17,753 bases of DNA from Rhodobiaceae bacterium (GCA_002746275.1 NVWR01000007.1:83581-101333); one strand, 5' to 3'. Positions 1 to 8,372 are shown, numbered from the stretch's first letter. The notes: generated from the sequence alone by a model not told the origin. Translations and numbers: made by a program.

Positions 1-419
1 TGCCCCTCCGCTTCCAGGGCTGCCCGTTCATCGTCGGTCAGGTCTAGCGCTGCCCGGTCATAGACCGGCGGCTGCTTGCGACCGAGCTGACGTTTGCGCT
101 TACGATCCAGTTCATCCGGTGTTTCGTAGCAGGGATAAAGACGCCCTTCTGCCTTCAGCTTCTCGACAGCTTCCCCATACCGATCGAACCGGTCCGACTG
201 ACGAAACAGTTTGTCATGGGTGAGCCCCAGCCATGCCAGGTCCGATTGGATCTTTTCTGCATATTCCTGGGTCGAGCGTTCCGTGTCCGTGTCGTCGAGA
301 CGCAGAATGAAGGTGCCGCCCGCCTTTTTGGCGATGAGCCAATTGAACAGGGCAACCCGCATGTTGCCGACATGCAGAAGACCGGTGGGGCTGGGCGCGA
401 AGCGTAAGCTGACAGTCAT
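1..419 (-). CDS. gltX: Glutamyl-tRNA synthetase, N-terminal part (3' end off the left edge)
   Basis: Class I aminoacyl-tRNA synthetase that charges tRNA with glutamate in the cytoplasm. The minus strand from the ATG at 419 is open to the window edge, giving the first 139 residues. Seen: FAPSPTG at residues 7-13, followed by HVGN at 16-19 in the place of the HIGH signature, and LDDTDTERS at 41-49, the glutamate-binding region typical of GluRS. The KMSKS region lies outside the window. The start fits the usual GluRS N-terminus. It lies 8 bp downstream of the nadE stop, so the two are probably cotranscribed. Many alphaproteobacteria carry two GluRS genes, one of which may act on tRNA-Gln; which copy this is cannot be told from the fragment. 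GluQ-RS, a tRNA-modifying paralogue, is less likely but not excluded without the C-terminal anticodon-binding domain. Confidence 0.9.
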   Translation of the reverse strand, partial: MTVSLRFAPSPTGLLHVGNMRVALFNWLIAKKAGGTFILRLDDTDTERSTQEYAEKIQSDLAWLGLTHDKLFRQSDRFDRYGEAVEKLKAEGRLYPCYETPDELDRKRKRQLGRKQPPVYDRAALDLTDDERAALEAEG

Positions 420-427
420 GAAATTCC

Positions 428-2089
428 TTACCGCGCGTCGCGGTAGCCGTTGGTGATGGGATAGCGACGATCGCGCCCGAAATTACGCGCCGTGATTTTG
501 ACGCCAGGAGCTGCCTGCCGTCTCTTGTATTCCGCAATATATAGAAGATGTTCGATCCGTTTGACCAGATCCTGGTCATGCCCCCGGGCGACGATCTCGC
601 TTACGGGAAGCTCCTTTTCGACCAGGCATTCAAGGATGTCATCCAACACCTCGTAAGGCGGGAGTGAATCCTCATCTTTCTGATCTTCGCGAAGTTCTGC
701 GGATGGTGGCTTAGTGATGATGTTGTCGGGGATCACTTCACCCGCTGGCCCCAAGGCAAGCTCCGGTTTGTTCAGGTTGCGCCAGCGGCACAGAGCGAAG
801 ACCTGCATTTTGTAGAGGTCCTTGATCGGGTTGTAGCCCCCGTTCATGTCTCCATAAAGCGTCGCGTAGCCCACGGAGACTTCCGACTTGTTGCCCGTGG
901 TGATGACCATATGTCCGAACTTGTTGGAGACAGCCATGAGCAATGTGCCGCGTGTGCGGGACTGGAGGTTTTCCTCCGTTGTATCGCTGGTCGTGCCTTC
1001 AAAAAGCGGTCCGAGCGCTTCAAGGAACCCTTCTACCGGCCCCTCGATGGGAACCGTGTCGTAGCGCACCCCGAGAGCGGCCGCACATTGGTCCGCATCT
1101 GTGATGCTTTCTTCTGCCGTGTAGCGATAAGGCAGCATGATGCAATAGACCTTGTCGGCCCCCAATGCGTCCACAGCCATCGCCGCGCAAAGAGCAGAGT
1201 CCACACCGCCAGATAGTCCCAGCACCACACCAGGGAAGCGGTTCTTGGTAACGTAGTCGCGCAGGCCCAGCACGCAGGCCGCGTAAATGGCTTCGTCGCC
1301 GGTCGCGATTTCTGCCACCTCACCCTGCTGACACACCCAACCGTCGCTTGTCCGCTCCCAGTTGGTAAGCACAACACTTTCCTGCCATGCAGGCAACTGG
1401 TGCGCGAGCGCGAGATTGGTATTCAGCACAAAGGAGCCCCCGTCAAAGACGAGTTCGTCCTGCCCTCCCACCTGGTTGAGGTAGACCAGAGGCAAGCCAG
1501 TTTCGTTGATACGGGTGATTGAGTGCTGCAGGCGGGAATCAAATTTCTCCATATCGAACGGAGAACCGTTGGGCACCAGCAGCAGTTCCGCTCCGGTCTC
1601 CTCAAGACATTCTGCTACGTCGGCAAACCAGATGTCTTCACAAACCGGCACACCAAGGCGCACGCCTCGGAAAGAAAGCGGCCCGGGCATCTCACCTGCA
1701 GCAAAGACACGGGGCTCGTCAAAAACACCGTAATTGGGCAAATGTACTTTGTGGCGTCGTCCGATAATTTCGCCGCCGTCGATCAGCACCATCGAATTAT
1801 GGAGGCCGTTTTCGTCGCGGGTGGGCGCGCCGATCAGGTAGCCCGGTCCTCCATCCTTTGTTTCCTGGGCGAGATCTGCGAGGGCTTCGTCGACGGCGAT
1901 CTGGAAGGAGGGTTTGAGGACCAGATCTTCGGGCGGATAACCGATCAGAAAAAGCTCCGGGAACATCACCAGATCAGCGCCCTTGGCTGCTGCATCGGCC
2001 CGCGCGGCCTGCGCTTTTGCCTTATTGCCCGCAATATCCCCCACGGTTGGGTTCAACTGAGCCAGGGCGATTTTCAACTGATCGAACAT
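428..2089 (-). CDS. nadE: Glutamine-dependent NAD(+) synthetase
   Basis: Catalyses the last step of NAD synthesis: ATP-dependent amidation of deamido-NAD using ammonia released from glutamine. The protein is 553 residues and has two domains. The N-terminal nitrilase-type glutaminase domain (about 1-265) shows the Glu-Lys-Cys triad: E45 in MFPELF, K114 in RRHKVHLP and C150 in GVPVCEDIW. The C-terminal synthetase domain (about 270-553) has the ATP-pyrophosphatase P-loop SGGVDS at 293-298. The frame is open for another 52 codons upstream, but those residues do not look like the family. The start at [18 protein letters not shown] matches the usual N-terminus. The ribosome site is weak, and two in-frame GTG codons just upstream are alternatives. 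It is followed by gltX at 8 bp and is divergent from the reductase gene at 2270. Confidence 0.95.
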   Translation of the reverse strand: MFDQLKIALAQLNPTVGDIAGNKAKAQAARADAAAKGADLVMFPELFLIGYPPEDLVLKPSFQIAVDEALADLAQETKDGGPGYLIGAPTRDENGLHNSMVLIDGGEIIGRRHKVHLPNYGVFDEPRVFAAGEMPGPLSFRGVRLGVPVCEDIWFADVAECLEETGAELLLVPNGSPFDMEKFDSRLQHSITRINETGLPLVYLNQVGGQDELVFDGGSFVLNTNLALAHQLPAWQESVVLTNWERTSDGWVCQQGEVAEIATGDEAIYAACVLGLRDYVTKNRFPGVVLGLSGGVDSALCAAMAVDALGADKVYCIMLPYRYTAEESITDADQCAAALGVRYDTVPIEGPVEGFLEALGPLFEGTTSDTTEENLQSRTRGTLLMAVSNKFGHMVITTGNKSEVSVGYATLYGDMNGGYNPIKDLYKMQVFALCRWRNLNKPELALGPAGEVIPDNIITKPPSAELREDQKDEDSLPPYEVLDDILECLVEKELPVSEIVARGHDQDLVKRIEHLLYIAEYKRRQAAPGVKITARNFGRDRRYPITNGYRDAR

Positions 2090-2269
2090 ATGCACCACAT
2101 GAATTTGACAGGTCTGCCAGGAGCCGGGCCCCGTTTCTAGCCCGCTGTTCGCCGTTGAACAATAGCTCTCCAATTTTACGTACCGGTTGTGGGGTTTTAA
2201 GGGTGGTGCATCTCGCAGAACCTCCCTATATGCTGACCGCAACAAGTCATAAAATCAGGGGGAAATATC

Positions 2270-3283
2270 ATGGCCGATGCGGTCAACCGGCAAATCCAGC
2301 TCGTGGAAACACCCAAGGGAAAGCTGGGGCCTGAGCATTTCAAGCTCGCAGATGCGACAATCCCTGTCCCTTCCAAAGACGGCGACGTGCAGGTTCGCAC
2401 GCGCTATATCTCCCTTGATGCGGCAAACCGCGCCTGGATGCAGGGAGCTACCTATCGCGACGCTGTGGAAGCCGGTCAGGTCATGGCGGGCGGTGCCATC
2501 GCTGAGGTGACCGCCAGCAATGACGCGGGCTTCAAGGTCGGCGACCGCGTGTTTGCTGACACCGGTTGGCAGGATTATGCAGTTCTCCCCGCCAAGGCGC
2601 TTCAGAAGCTGCCAGCCCTTGAGCCTGAAACCCATTTGATGAGTGTTTACGGCGTTGCCGGGCTCACTGCTTATTTCGGACTGTTGAATGTGGGCCAGCC
2701 TAAAGCCGGCGAGACGATCCTCATTTCAGCCGCCGCTGGCTCCGTCGGCTCGCTGGTCAGTCAGATTGCCAAGGCCGCCGTGCCAGACGTCACAGTGATT
2801 GGAATTGCTGGCTCTGACGAGAAGTGCCAGTGGATACAGGATGAATTGGGCTATGACGCCGCGATCAATTACAAGACGCAACCTGTCTACAAGGCACTGA
2901 AAGAAATTGCCCCTCAGGGCATCGACGTTTATTTTGACAATGTGGGGGGCGACATTCTGGAAGCCGCTCTCTTCCGCATGAACCTGTTTGGCCGCATCGC
3001 GTGCTGTGGTGCTGTCTCGCAGTATGATGGTGCCCCACCGTCATCTGGACCGCGCGGCATCCCTGGTCTGATTGTTACCAAGCGGCTCACCCTGCGTGGT
3101 TTCATCATGTCTGACTTCCCTGACGAGCGCGAGAAGGCGCTGAGTGACCTGCAAGGGTGGGTTGCGTCCGGCAAAATCAACGTCAAAGAAGACATTATCG
3201 AGGGCCTGGAAAATACGCCCGCCGCTCTGATTGGCCTGCTCGCAGGCGACAATCGCGGCAAGCGCATGGTCAAGGTCATCTGA
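2270..3283 (+). CDS. NADPH-dependent MDR-family reductase (curcumin/prostaglandin reductase-like), copy 1
   Basis: Zinc-independent medium-chain dehydrogenase/reductase of the leukotriene B4 12-hydroxydehydrogenase/CurA type. Members reduce activated C=C bonds of enals, enones or quinones with NADPH. The protein has 337 residues. A GroES-like N-terminal part is followed by the nucleotide-binding fold with AAAGSVG at 154-160, GSDEK at 181-185 (the Lys usually contacts the NADPH 2'-phosphate) and the family-typical YFDNVGG. No structural zinc cysteine cluster is seen. The start is supported by a strong AGGGGG site about 8 nt upstream. A related gene follows 47 bp later in the same direction. 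This copy diverges from the family norm at its N-terminus: it has ISLDAANRAWM where the neighbour has the usual MSVDPYMRGRM. The substrate is unknown. Confidence 0.85.
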   Translation: MADAVNRQIQLVETPKGKLGPEHFKLADATIPVPSKDGDVQVRTRYISLDAANRAWMQGATYRDAVEAGQVMAGGAIAEVTASNDAGFKVGDRVFADTGWQDYAVLPAKALQKLPALEPETHLMSVYGVAGLTAYFGLLNVGQPKAGETILISAAAGSVGSLVSQIAKAAVPDVTVIGIAGSDEKCQWIQDELGYDAAINYKTQPVYKALKEIAPQGIDVYFDNVGGDILEAALFRMNLFGRIACCGAVSQYDGAPPSSGPRGIPGLIVTKRLTLRGFIMSDFPDEREKALSDLQGWVASGKINVKEDIIEGLENTPAALIGLLAGDNRGKRMVKVI

Positions 3284-3330
3284 CATCCCTTCACTGAATA
3301 TCTTACCTAAACCCCAACTGGAGAATGACT

Positions 3331-4356
3331 ATGACCAATATGAAAAGTAAGGAAGTGCAACTTGCGTCACGTCCTGACGGCACGCCGACAGAAAGTAATT
3401 TCCAAATTGCCGAAGTTGATGTTGCCAGCCCAGGTGCGGGTGAGTTCCTCGTCCGCAACATCTGGATGTCGGTCGACCCCTATATGCGCGGCCGCATGAT
3501 GGACCGGGAGAGCTACGTTCCTCCCTTCCAGATCGGCGAAGCGCTTCAGGGCGGTGCCATTGGCCAGATAATCGAGTCCAACAATGAGAACTTCGCCAAA
3601 GGCGATTACGTCAACTCGATGAACGGCTGGCGCGAGTTCTATGTGTCCGACGGCATGATGGTGAACAAGATTGATCCTTCCATGGGACCCATTGAAACCA
3701 ATCTGGGTATTCTCGGCATGCCAGGCATGACCGCCTATGCGGGCCTCTTCAAAGTGGCCAACATGAAAGACGGAGAAAATGTTTTTGTCTCCGCCGCTTC
3801 AGGCGCGGTTGGCGCCGTGGTCTGTCAGCTTGCCAAAGCGCATGGCGGTTACGTGGTTGGCACTGCCGGGTCAGATGAAAAGTGCAAATGGCTGGAAGAC
3901 GTTGCCGGGATCGACAAAGCCATCAACTACAAAACATGTGGCGACCTGGACGCCGCTGTGCGCGATGCCTTCCCGAAAGGCATTGACGTGTATTTCGACA
4001 ATGTGGGTGGCTCTCACCTGCAGGCCGCGATCAACTATATGAACCCCAATGCCCGCGGCGCACTTTGCGGCATGATTGAGCAATATAACGACACCACCCC
4101 ACGCCCAGGCCCCAACAATCTCATTCAGATCGTTGGTAAAAGCCTGAGACTGGAAGGGTTTATCGTTTCAAACCATCTCGACATCATTCCTGAATTCTAT
4201 GCCGAAATGTCGAAGCTGATGGGCAGTGGCAAGATGAAATGGGAACAGACTGTTGAAGAAGGCGTGGAAAATGCTCCCAAGGCATTCCTCAACCTCTTCT
4301 CCGGTGCCAATTTCGGCAAGATGCTGGTGAAGGTCGGTGACGATCCCGCGATCTGA
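3331..4356 (+). CDS. NADPH-dependent MDR-family reductase (curcumin/prostaglandin reductase-like), copy 2
   Basis: Second zinc-independent MDR reductase, 341 residues, of the same family as its upstream neighbour. Seen: the family-typical MSVDPYMRGRM near residues 46-56, the nucleotide-binding AASGAVG at 155-161, GTAGSDEK after it, and YFDNVGG. Expected activity is NADPH-dependent reduction of alpha,beta-unsaturated carbonyls or quinones; the substrate cannot be named from sequence. Two ATGs stand close together, at 3325 and 3331. The GGAG at 3320-3323 is only 1 nt from the first but 7 nt from the second, so 3331 is chosen. It lies 47 bp after copy 1 with no terminator between, and is followed by a strong terminator, so the pair is probably one transcript. 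Shared sequence between the two suggests an old duplication. Confidence 0.87.
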   Translation: MTNMKSKEVQLASRPDGTPTESNFQIAEVDVASPGAGEFLVRNIWMSVDPYMRGRMMDRESYVPPFQIGEALQGGAIGQIIESNNENFAKGDYVNSMNGWREFYVSDGMMVNKIDPSMGPIETNLGILGMPGMTAYAGLFKVANMKDGENVFVSAASGAVGAVVCQLAKAHGGYVVGTAGSDEKCKWLEDVAGIDKAINYKTCGDLDAAVRDAFPKGIDVYFDNVGGSHLQAAINYMNPNARGALCGMIEQYNDTTPRPGPNNLIQIVGKSLRLEGFIVSNHLDIIPEFYAEMSKLMGSGKMKWEQTVEEGVENAPKAFLNLFSGANFGKMLVKVGDDPAI

Positions 4357-4402
4357 TTGGATCAGCGGGCAACATCTGCTCGCGTTCCATCCAATAGAAA
4401 TG

Positions 4403-4431
4403 GCCCGGCGGGATACCTCGCCGGGCTTTTT
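4403..4431 (+). terminator. Rho-independent terminator after the reductase pair
   Basis: A perfect 8-bp GC-rich stem (GCCCGGCG 4403-4410 with CGCCGGGC 4419-4426) closes an 8-nt loop and is followed by five T residues. It lies 47 bp after the second reductase stop and before the methyltransferase gene, so it should end the reductase transcript. Confidence 0.9.
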
Positions 4432-4548
4432 AATGCCTAGTCCTTCGATCACGAAAAATTCAGCCTGACCCCTTTTCGTGTGCCCGCCAAATGTGGGACT
4501 ATGGGGCACGGTTATCGCGACACATTTAGGATCGGATTTGGGAAGAAT

Positions 4549-5565
4549 ATGGAATCGGTAAAAGAACGCTATTCGGCAGCAGCTCTTGAGCGTGAAGAAG
4601 CGCTGTGCTGCCCTGTGAATTACGACCCCAAATTTTTGAAGATCATCCCGCAAGAAGTGCTTGATCGCGACTATGGATGTGGCGACCCGTCTGCCTATGT
4701 GCGCTCTGGCGAGACGGTGCTGGACCTTGGTGCGGGAGGCGGAAAAATCTGTTTCATCGCCGCCCAGATCGTGGGGCCCGAAGGCAAAGTCATCGGCGTC
4801 GACATTAATGACGACATGCTGGAGCTTTCACGGAGCGCGCAGCCAACGGTTGCCGAGCGCATTGGCTATGACAATATCGAGTTTCGCCACGGACATATCC
4901 AAGACCTGAAAACAGACCTGGACACGCTTGATCATATGCTGGAAGCCAGCCCGGTCAAAAATGTTGCCGATTACAAAGCGCTGGAAAGCAGGATGGCGGA
5001 GCTTGCTCAGACCAAACCACTGATCGCCACCAACAGCATTGATGTCGTGGTTTCAAACTGTGTTCTCAATCTAGTTTCCGACGAGGAAAAGCCAACCCTG
5101 TTCCAGGAGATTTTCCGCGTTCTCAAACCAGGCGGACGCATTGCCATTTCCGATATTGTCTCAGACAAAGAGTCGCCGGAGCATCTAAAAGCTGACCCTG
5201 AATTGTGGAGTGGCTGCATCAGCGGCGCTCTCACTGAAGCGGGTTTTGCCGATGCTCTTATCGATGCAGGCTTTGCTGGTGTTACCCTCGATAAGCTGGA
5301 GCAAGACGCCTGGCAAGTGGTGGAAGGCATCGAGTATCGCTCAGCCACGTACCTGGCTTACAAACCTGCAACCGACGAAGCCGCCCTGGCTGAGATCGAA
5401 GTGGTTTATACCGGCCCTTGGGCAGAAGTCATTGATGAAGATGGACTTGTGTTCAGGCGGGGTGAGCGGGCCCATGTGTCAGGCGAGACGGCTGCAGCAC
5501 TGCGCAGCGGCGCTTATGCCAAACAGTTTGTTATGTTCGGCGAACCAGACACTGGTTGCTGCTAA
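4549..5565 (+). CDS. arsM: ArsM-like arsenite S-adenosylmethionine methyltransferase, long form
   Basis: SAM-dependent methyltransferase of 338 residues. SAM motif I is LDLGAGGG at 58-65, with VIGVDIND after it. Cysteines stand where ArsM enzymes bind As(III): C44 in DYGCGDPS, C171 in VSNCVLNL and C223 in WSGCISGA, with a further CC pair at 20-21. Expected reaction is stepwise methylation of arsenite in the cytoplasm. Compared with short bacterial ArsM there are about 40 extra residues between the SAM fold and C171 (roughly 120-162), and a C-terminal domain (about 283-335, containing VYTGPWAEV and FRRGERA) ending in GCC. These traits recall, from memory, a long ArsM subgroup seen with arsenosugar-type genes. 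The start is MESVKERYSA, with GGGAAGA a few bases upstream; the ORF could extend to 4480 but that part looks non-coding. No arsR or ars transporter is adjacent. Confidence 0.8.
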   Translation: MESVKERYSAAALEREEALCCPVNYDPKFLKIIPQEVLDRDYGCGDPSAYVRSGETVLDLGAGGGKICFIAAQIVGPEGKVIGVDINDDMLELSRSAQPTVAERIGYDNIEFRHGHIQDLKTDLDTLDHMLEASPVKNVADYKALESRMAELAQTKPLIATNSIDVVVSNCVLNLVSDEEKPTLFQEIFRVLKPGGRIAISDIVSDKESPEHLKADPELWSGCISGALTEAGFADALIDAGFAGVTLDKLEQDAWQVVEGIEYRSATYLAYKPATDEAALAEIEVVYTGPWAEVIDEDGLVFRRGERAHVSGETAAALRSGAYAKQFVMFGEPDTGCC

Positions 5566-5596
5566 ACCGCGCGCCAACACAGCTTCTGAGACACAC

Positions 5597-5625
5597 AAAA
5601 GGCGGCCCTTAAAGGCCGCCTTTTT
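5597..5625. terminator. Bidirectional terminator between arsM and aroG
   Basis: GGCGGCC (5601-5607) pairs perfectly with GGCCGCC (5614-5620) around a 6-nt loop. It has an A run on the left and a T run on the right, so it can work for both converging genes: the methyltransferase ending at 5565 and the DAHP synthase ending at 5644. Confidence 0.93.
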
Positions 5626-5643
5626 CATGTGCATTCAGCAAGA

Positions 5644-7044
5644 TCACCCCAGAGTGGCAACCTTGTTTGGCAGATTTTTGTCCCGTTCTTTTTTCAGGCC
5701 TTCGGAAACCAAGAAAGCCAATTCCAATGCCTGACTGGCATTGAGGCGCGGGTCGCAATGAGTGTGATAGCGATCGGAAAGGTCTTCTTCGCCAATCGCC
5801 TGCGCGCCCCCGATACACTCGGTCACGTTCTGTCCGGTCATTTCGAAATGAACACCGCCAGCGTGCGTTCCCAGATCACGATGCACACTCATGAATTGTT
5901 GGACCTCCGCGAGCACGCGATGAACAGGCCGGGTCTTATAGCCGGTAGACGCTTTGATCGTGTTGCCATGCATTGGATCACAGGACCAAATCACTTTGCG
6001 CCCTTCCCGCTCAACAGCCTCGATCAGACCGGGTAGATGCTTTTCAACATTGTCGGCGCCAAACCGGCAAATCAGCGTCAGGCGACCCGGTTCATTGTCC
6101 GGGCTCAGGAGATCGATCAGGTTCAAAAGCTCGTCTGGCTGCATGGAAGGTCCACACTTCATGCCAATCGGATTTTTGACACCACGACAGAACTCCACAT
6201 GGGCATGATCGGGCTGGCGCGTCCGGTCCCCAATCCACAGCATGTGCGCAGACGTGTCGTACCAGTCGCCGGAAGTTGAATCGACGCGGGTCATCGCCTG
6301 CTCGTAGCCCAGAAGCAGTGCTTCGTGGCTGGTGTAGAAACGCGTGCTCTGCAGCTGCGGCACAGTGTCGGCATCGATGCCACACGCGCGCATGAAATCA
6401 AGTGCCTCGGTGATGCGGTTCGCCACATCTTCGTAGCGCTTCTTGCCTTCACCCTCGCCCACAAATCCCAACGTCCACTGGTGAACATAATCCAGATTTG
6501 CATAGCCGCCGGTCGCGAATGCACGAATGAGATTGAGCGTTGCGGCGGACTGATTGTAGGCCTGCAGCAGACGGCGTGGATCGGGTACGCGCTCTTCCTC
6601 TGTGAAGTCGATCCCATTGATGATGTCGCCGCGATAACTAGGCAGCGTCACGCCATCAATAGTCTCAGTGTCAGAGGAGCGTGGCTTGGCGAACTGCCCG
6701 GCAATCCGCCCCACCTTCACCACGGGCAAAGCCGCCGCGTAAGTCAGAACCACAGCCATCTGGAGAAGCACGCGGAAGGTGTCGCGGATGTTGTCTGGAT
6801 GGAACTCAGCAAAGCTCTCAGCGCAGTCACCGCCCTGGAGCAGGAATGCCCGGCCTTCACAAACTTCTGCCAAATCCCGCTTCAAATTGCGGGCTTCACC
6901 TGCAAATACGAGCGGTGGCGATTTGGCGAGCGTCGTTTCTACATCTGCAACAACCCCGGCATCTGGATAGGTCGGCATCTGAACAACCGGTTTCTCCCTC
7001 CAGCTTGAAGGGGACCAATTTTTTGCTGCACTGCCCTTGGGCAT
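5644..7044 (-). CDS. aroG: 3-deoxy-7-phosphoheptulonate synthase, class II (DAHP synthase)
   Basis: Condenses phosphoenolpyruvate and erythrose 4-phosphate to DAHP, the first step of the shikimate pathway. The 466-residue protein is full length for the plant/actinobacterial class II type. Seen: FAGEARNLK near 47-55; [11 protein letters not shown], whose C74 is the expected metal ligand; [11 protein letters not shown] near 296-305; [10 protein letters not shown] with H359; [15 protein letters not shown] with E401; and HCDPRLN with D431. Together these form the metal site and the PEP/E4P pocket. The chosen ATG has AGAGG 7 nt upstream. The frame is open 19 codons further to a GTG, which would add SYIYFKRL just before the start; the ribosome site argues against that. 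It stands alone with a terminator behind it and a 5' region holding two small hairpins. GTTATA at 7141-7146 reads TATAAC on this strand and could be a -10 box, but no convincing -35 accompanies it. Confidence 0.95.
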   Translation of the reverse strand: MPKGSAAKNWSPSSWREKPVVQMPTYPDAGVVADVETTLAKSPPLVFAGEARNLKRDLAEVCEGRAFLLQGGDCAESFAEFHPDNIRDTFRVLLQMAVVLTYAAALPVVKVGRIAGQFAKPRSSDTETIDGVTLPSYRGDIINGIDFTEEERVPDPRRLLQAYNQSAATLNLIRAFATGGYANLDYVHQWTLGFVGEGEGKKRYEDVANRITEALDFMRACGIDADTVPQLQSTRFYTSHEALLLGYEQAMTRVDSTSGDWYDTSAHMLWIGDRTRQPDHAHVEFCRGVKNPIGMKCGPSMQPDELLNLIDLLSPDNEPGRLTLICRFGADNVEKHLPGLIEAVEREGRKVIWSCDPMHGNTIKASTGYKTRPVHRVLAEVQQFMSVHRDLGTHAGGVHFEMTGQNVTECIGGAQAIGEEDLSDRYHTHCDPRLNASQALELAFLVSEGLKKERDKNLPNKVATLG

Positions 7045-7094
7045 AACTAACCTCTTGAAATATATATAACTTCCCGGACGAACAATGGTGCTCC

Positions 7095-7139
7095 GTTCCA
7101 CAGAACCACCGCTGCCACGCCTTCTTCTCGAAGGCGGGC
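7095..7139 (-). other. Two small hairpins in the 5' leader region of the DAHP synthase gene
   Basis: On the plus strand, CGCCTTC (7118-7124) and GAAGGCG (7130-7136) form a perfect 7-bp stem with a 5-nt loop. The stem extends by three pairs past a bulged A at 7117 (GCC 7114-7116 with GGC 7137-7139). GTTC (7095-7098) pairs with GAAC (7103-7106) beside it. They lie 50-95 bp before the aroG start. Neither is followed by a T run in the minus direction, so they are not obvious terminators. The rest of 7045-7247 shows nothing further that I can identify. Confidence 0.4.
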
Positions 7140-7247
7140 AGTTATAAGCCCAATGGCGTCCAAAGAAAAGACTATATGCTTCAGATGGTTAGCTGGCCTG
7201 TGAAAGTCAAATCCGCTCCACAGCCAAACGAAATATCAATACAGCCC

Positions 7248-7712
7248 CTATCCAGATGCTTCATCTGCCCAGCGCCGCTGCATTTCGCTGGGTGAGATGG
7301 TTTCGACTTTGCTTGCGATAAACCAACAATGGCCGAAGGGGTCCTCAATCATGCCACTTCGATCACCAAAGAACTGGTCCTTCACAGGGCGCAACTCCAC
7401 CGCACCTGCCTTTAGCGCTGCACTAAAAGTCGCTTCCACGTTCTCTACATAAAGGTGCAACTTAACCGGGGAACCGCCGACGCTCTCGGGGGCCAAAGCC
7501 CCAAAATCGGGATATTCATCTGACAACATCAAGATGCTTCCTCCCAATGTTAGTTCCGCGTGCCCAATTTTTCCGCTTCCCGGTTCGACAAGGCGAAATG
7601 CCTCTGTCGCGCCAAATACAGTGACGTAAAAGTCAATTGCCGCAGCGGCGTCCCGCACCGTCAAGTAGGATGATAGTTGCACAGGAACAGAGACTGACTT
7701 TGTGTGGCTCAT
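7248..7712 (-). CDS. VOC-superfamily protein (glyoxalase/PhnB-like)
   Basis: Small 154-residue protein with the paired beta-alpha-beta-beta-beta modules of the vicinal oxygen chelate fold. The N-terminal module has YLTVRDAAAAIDFYVTVFGA and the C-terminal one ends MIEDPFGHCWFIA, both typical of PhnB/glyoxalase-type sequences. Candidate metal ligands are H51, H86 and E123. The exact reaction cannot be told; relatives include glyoxalases, antibiotic-binding proteins and hydrolase-like proteins. The ATG at 7712 is preferred because AAGGA lies 9 nt before it. An ATG six codons upstream contains that ribosome site inside its own frame. It is divergent from the TetR gene, with start codons 51 bp apart, so the regulator probably controls it. 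Confidence 0.8.
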   Translation of the reverse strand: MSHTKSVSVPVQLSSYLTVRDAAAAIDFYVTVFGATEAFRLVEPGSGKIGHAELTLGGSILMLSDEYPDFGALAPESVGGSPVKLHLYVENVEATFSAALKAGAVELRPVKDQFFGDRSGMIEDPFGHCWFIASKVETISPSEMQRRWADEASG

Positions 7713-7742
7713 GATTATGTATCCTTGCAAATTATGTTTATT

Positions 7743-7753
7743 TACGTTACGTA
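7743..7753. promoter_or_regulatory. Candidate TetR-family operator
   Basis: TACGT-T-ACGTA is a perfect 11-bp dyad with a single central base. It sits in the 51-bp gap between the divergent VOC and TetR genes, 10 bp before the regulator's start codon. Position and symmetry fit an autoregulatory TetR operator; binding is inferred. Confidence 0.5.
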
Positions 7754-7763
7754 GTGTTTCATA

Positions 7764-8372
7764 ATGATTGTGCGAGTCAAGCCAGAAAAACCCAAACGTG
7801 GTCGCCCGCGCAGCATCGCTGCTCGGCGGGCCATTCTATCGGCCGCTGCCAACCTGCTTGAGGAAGGCGGCATGGGTGCGGTCACTATGGAAGCCGTCGC
7901 TGCAAGGGCCGGAGTTGGCAAGCCAACCATTTACCGCTCGTGGACGAATGCTCAGGAGCTGGCCATGGCTGCGCTGATGGCATCGGACAATCCCGGCACT
8001 CAAGTGCGGCAAACTGCGGTACCGCTTGAGGACCTTGCGCGGCAGCTTCGAAAAGTCGTGGGCAAATTCACGACAAAACGCGGTGGTCAGATCAGGCTTA
8101 TGCTTGCCGCTGCAGAACAGGATAGCGAGATCGCCAAAGTGTTCCGCAACCGGGTAATCCTACAGAGCCGTGACGAAGGCAAAACCCTCCTACAACGAGC
8201 GATTGAACTTGGTAGTCTTCGTGATGACATCGACCTCGAGGTCGCACTCGATATGATCTACGGGCCCCTTTTCTATCGTCTGCTCATCGGGCACAAACCC
8301 CTAAATGATGCTTTTGCCAAGGCGCTCCTGACAACTGCATTACGGGGATTGCGCGGGGGCGCTCACCCCTAG
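7764..8372 (+). CDS. TetR/AcrR-family transcriptional regulator
   Basis: A 202-residue DNA-binding regulator. After a basic leader (KPKRGRPRS, residues 9-17) comes the N-terminal TetR helix-turn-helix, about residues 20-70, with VTMEAVAARAGVGKPTIYRSW as the recognition region. The C-terminal ligand domain resembles the TetR_C_11-type domains that end in a DMIYGPLFYRLL-like helix. The ligand is unknown. No clear ribosome site precedes the ATG at 7764; a GTG two codons in is an alternative, and the transcript could be nearly leaderless. It is divergent from the VOC gene and probably represses it and itself. Its TAG stop shares the CTAG at 8369-8372 with the stop of the converging glutathione reductase gene. 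Confidence 0.87.
   Translation: MIVRVKPEKPKRGRPRSIAARRAILSAAANLLEEGGMGAVTMEAVAARAGVGKPTIYRSWTNAQELAMAALMASDNPGTQVRQTAVPLEDLARQLRKVVGKFTTKRGGQIRLMLAAAEQDSEIAKVFRNRVILQSRDEGKTLLQRAIELGSLRDDIDLEVALDMIYGPLFYRLLIGHKPLNDAFAKALLTTALRGLRGGAHP

Noticed and set aside
2105..2110. TTGACA as a -35 box for the first reductase gene
   Set aside because: No acceptable -10 sequence lies 16-18 bp downstream.
1523..2140. 205-residue open frame antisense to nadE
   Set aside because: It is a shadow of the conserved glutaminase domain, with no family resemblance or ribosome site.
2090..2245. N-terminal extension of nadE by 52 codons
   Set aside because: The extra residues do not resemble NAD synthetases, and the [18 protein letters not shown] start fits the family.
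7045..7101. N-terminal extension of the DAHP synthase from a GTG
   Set aside because: AGAGG placed 7 nt before the ATG at 7044 supports the shorter protein.
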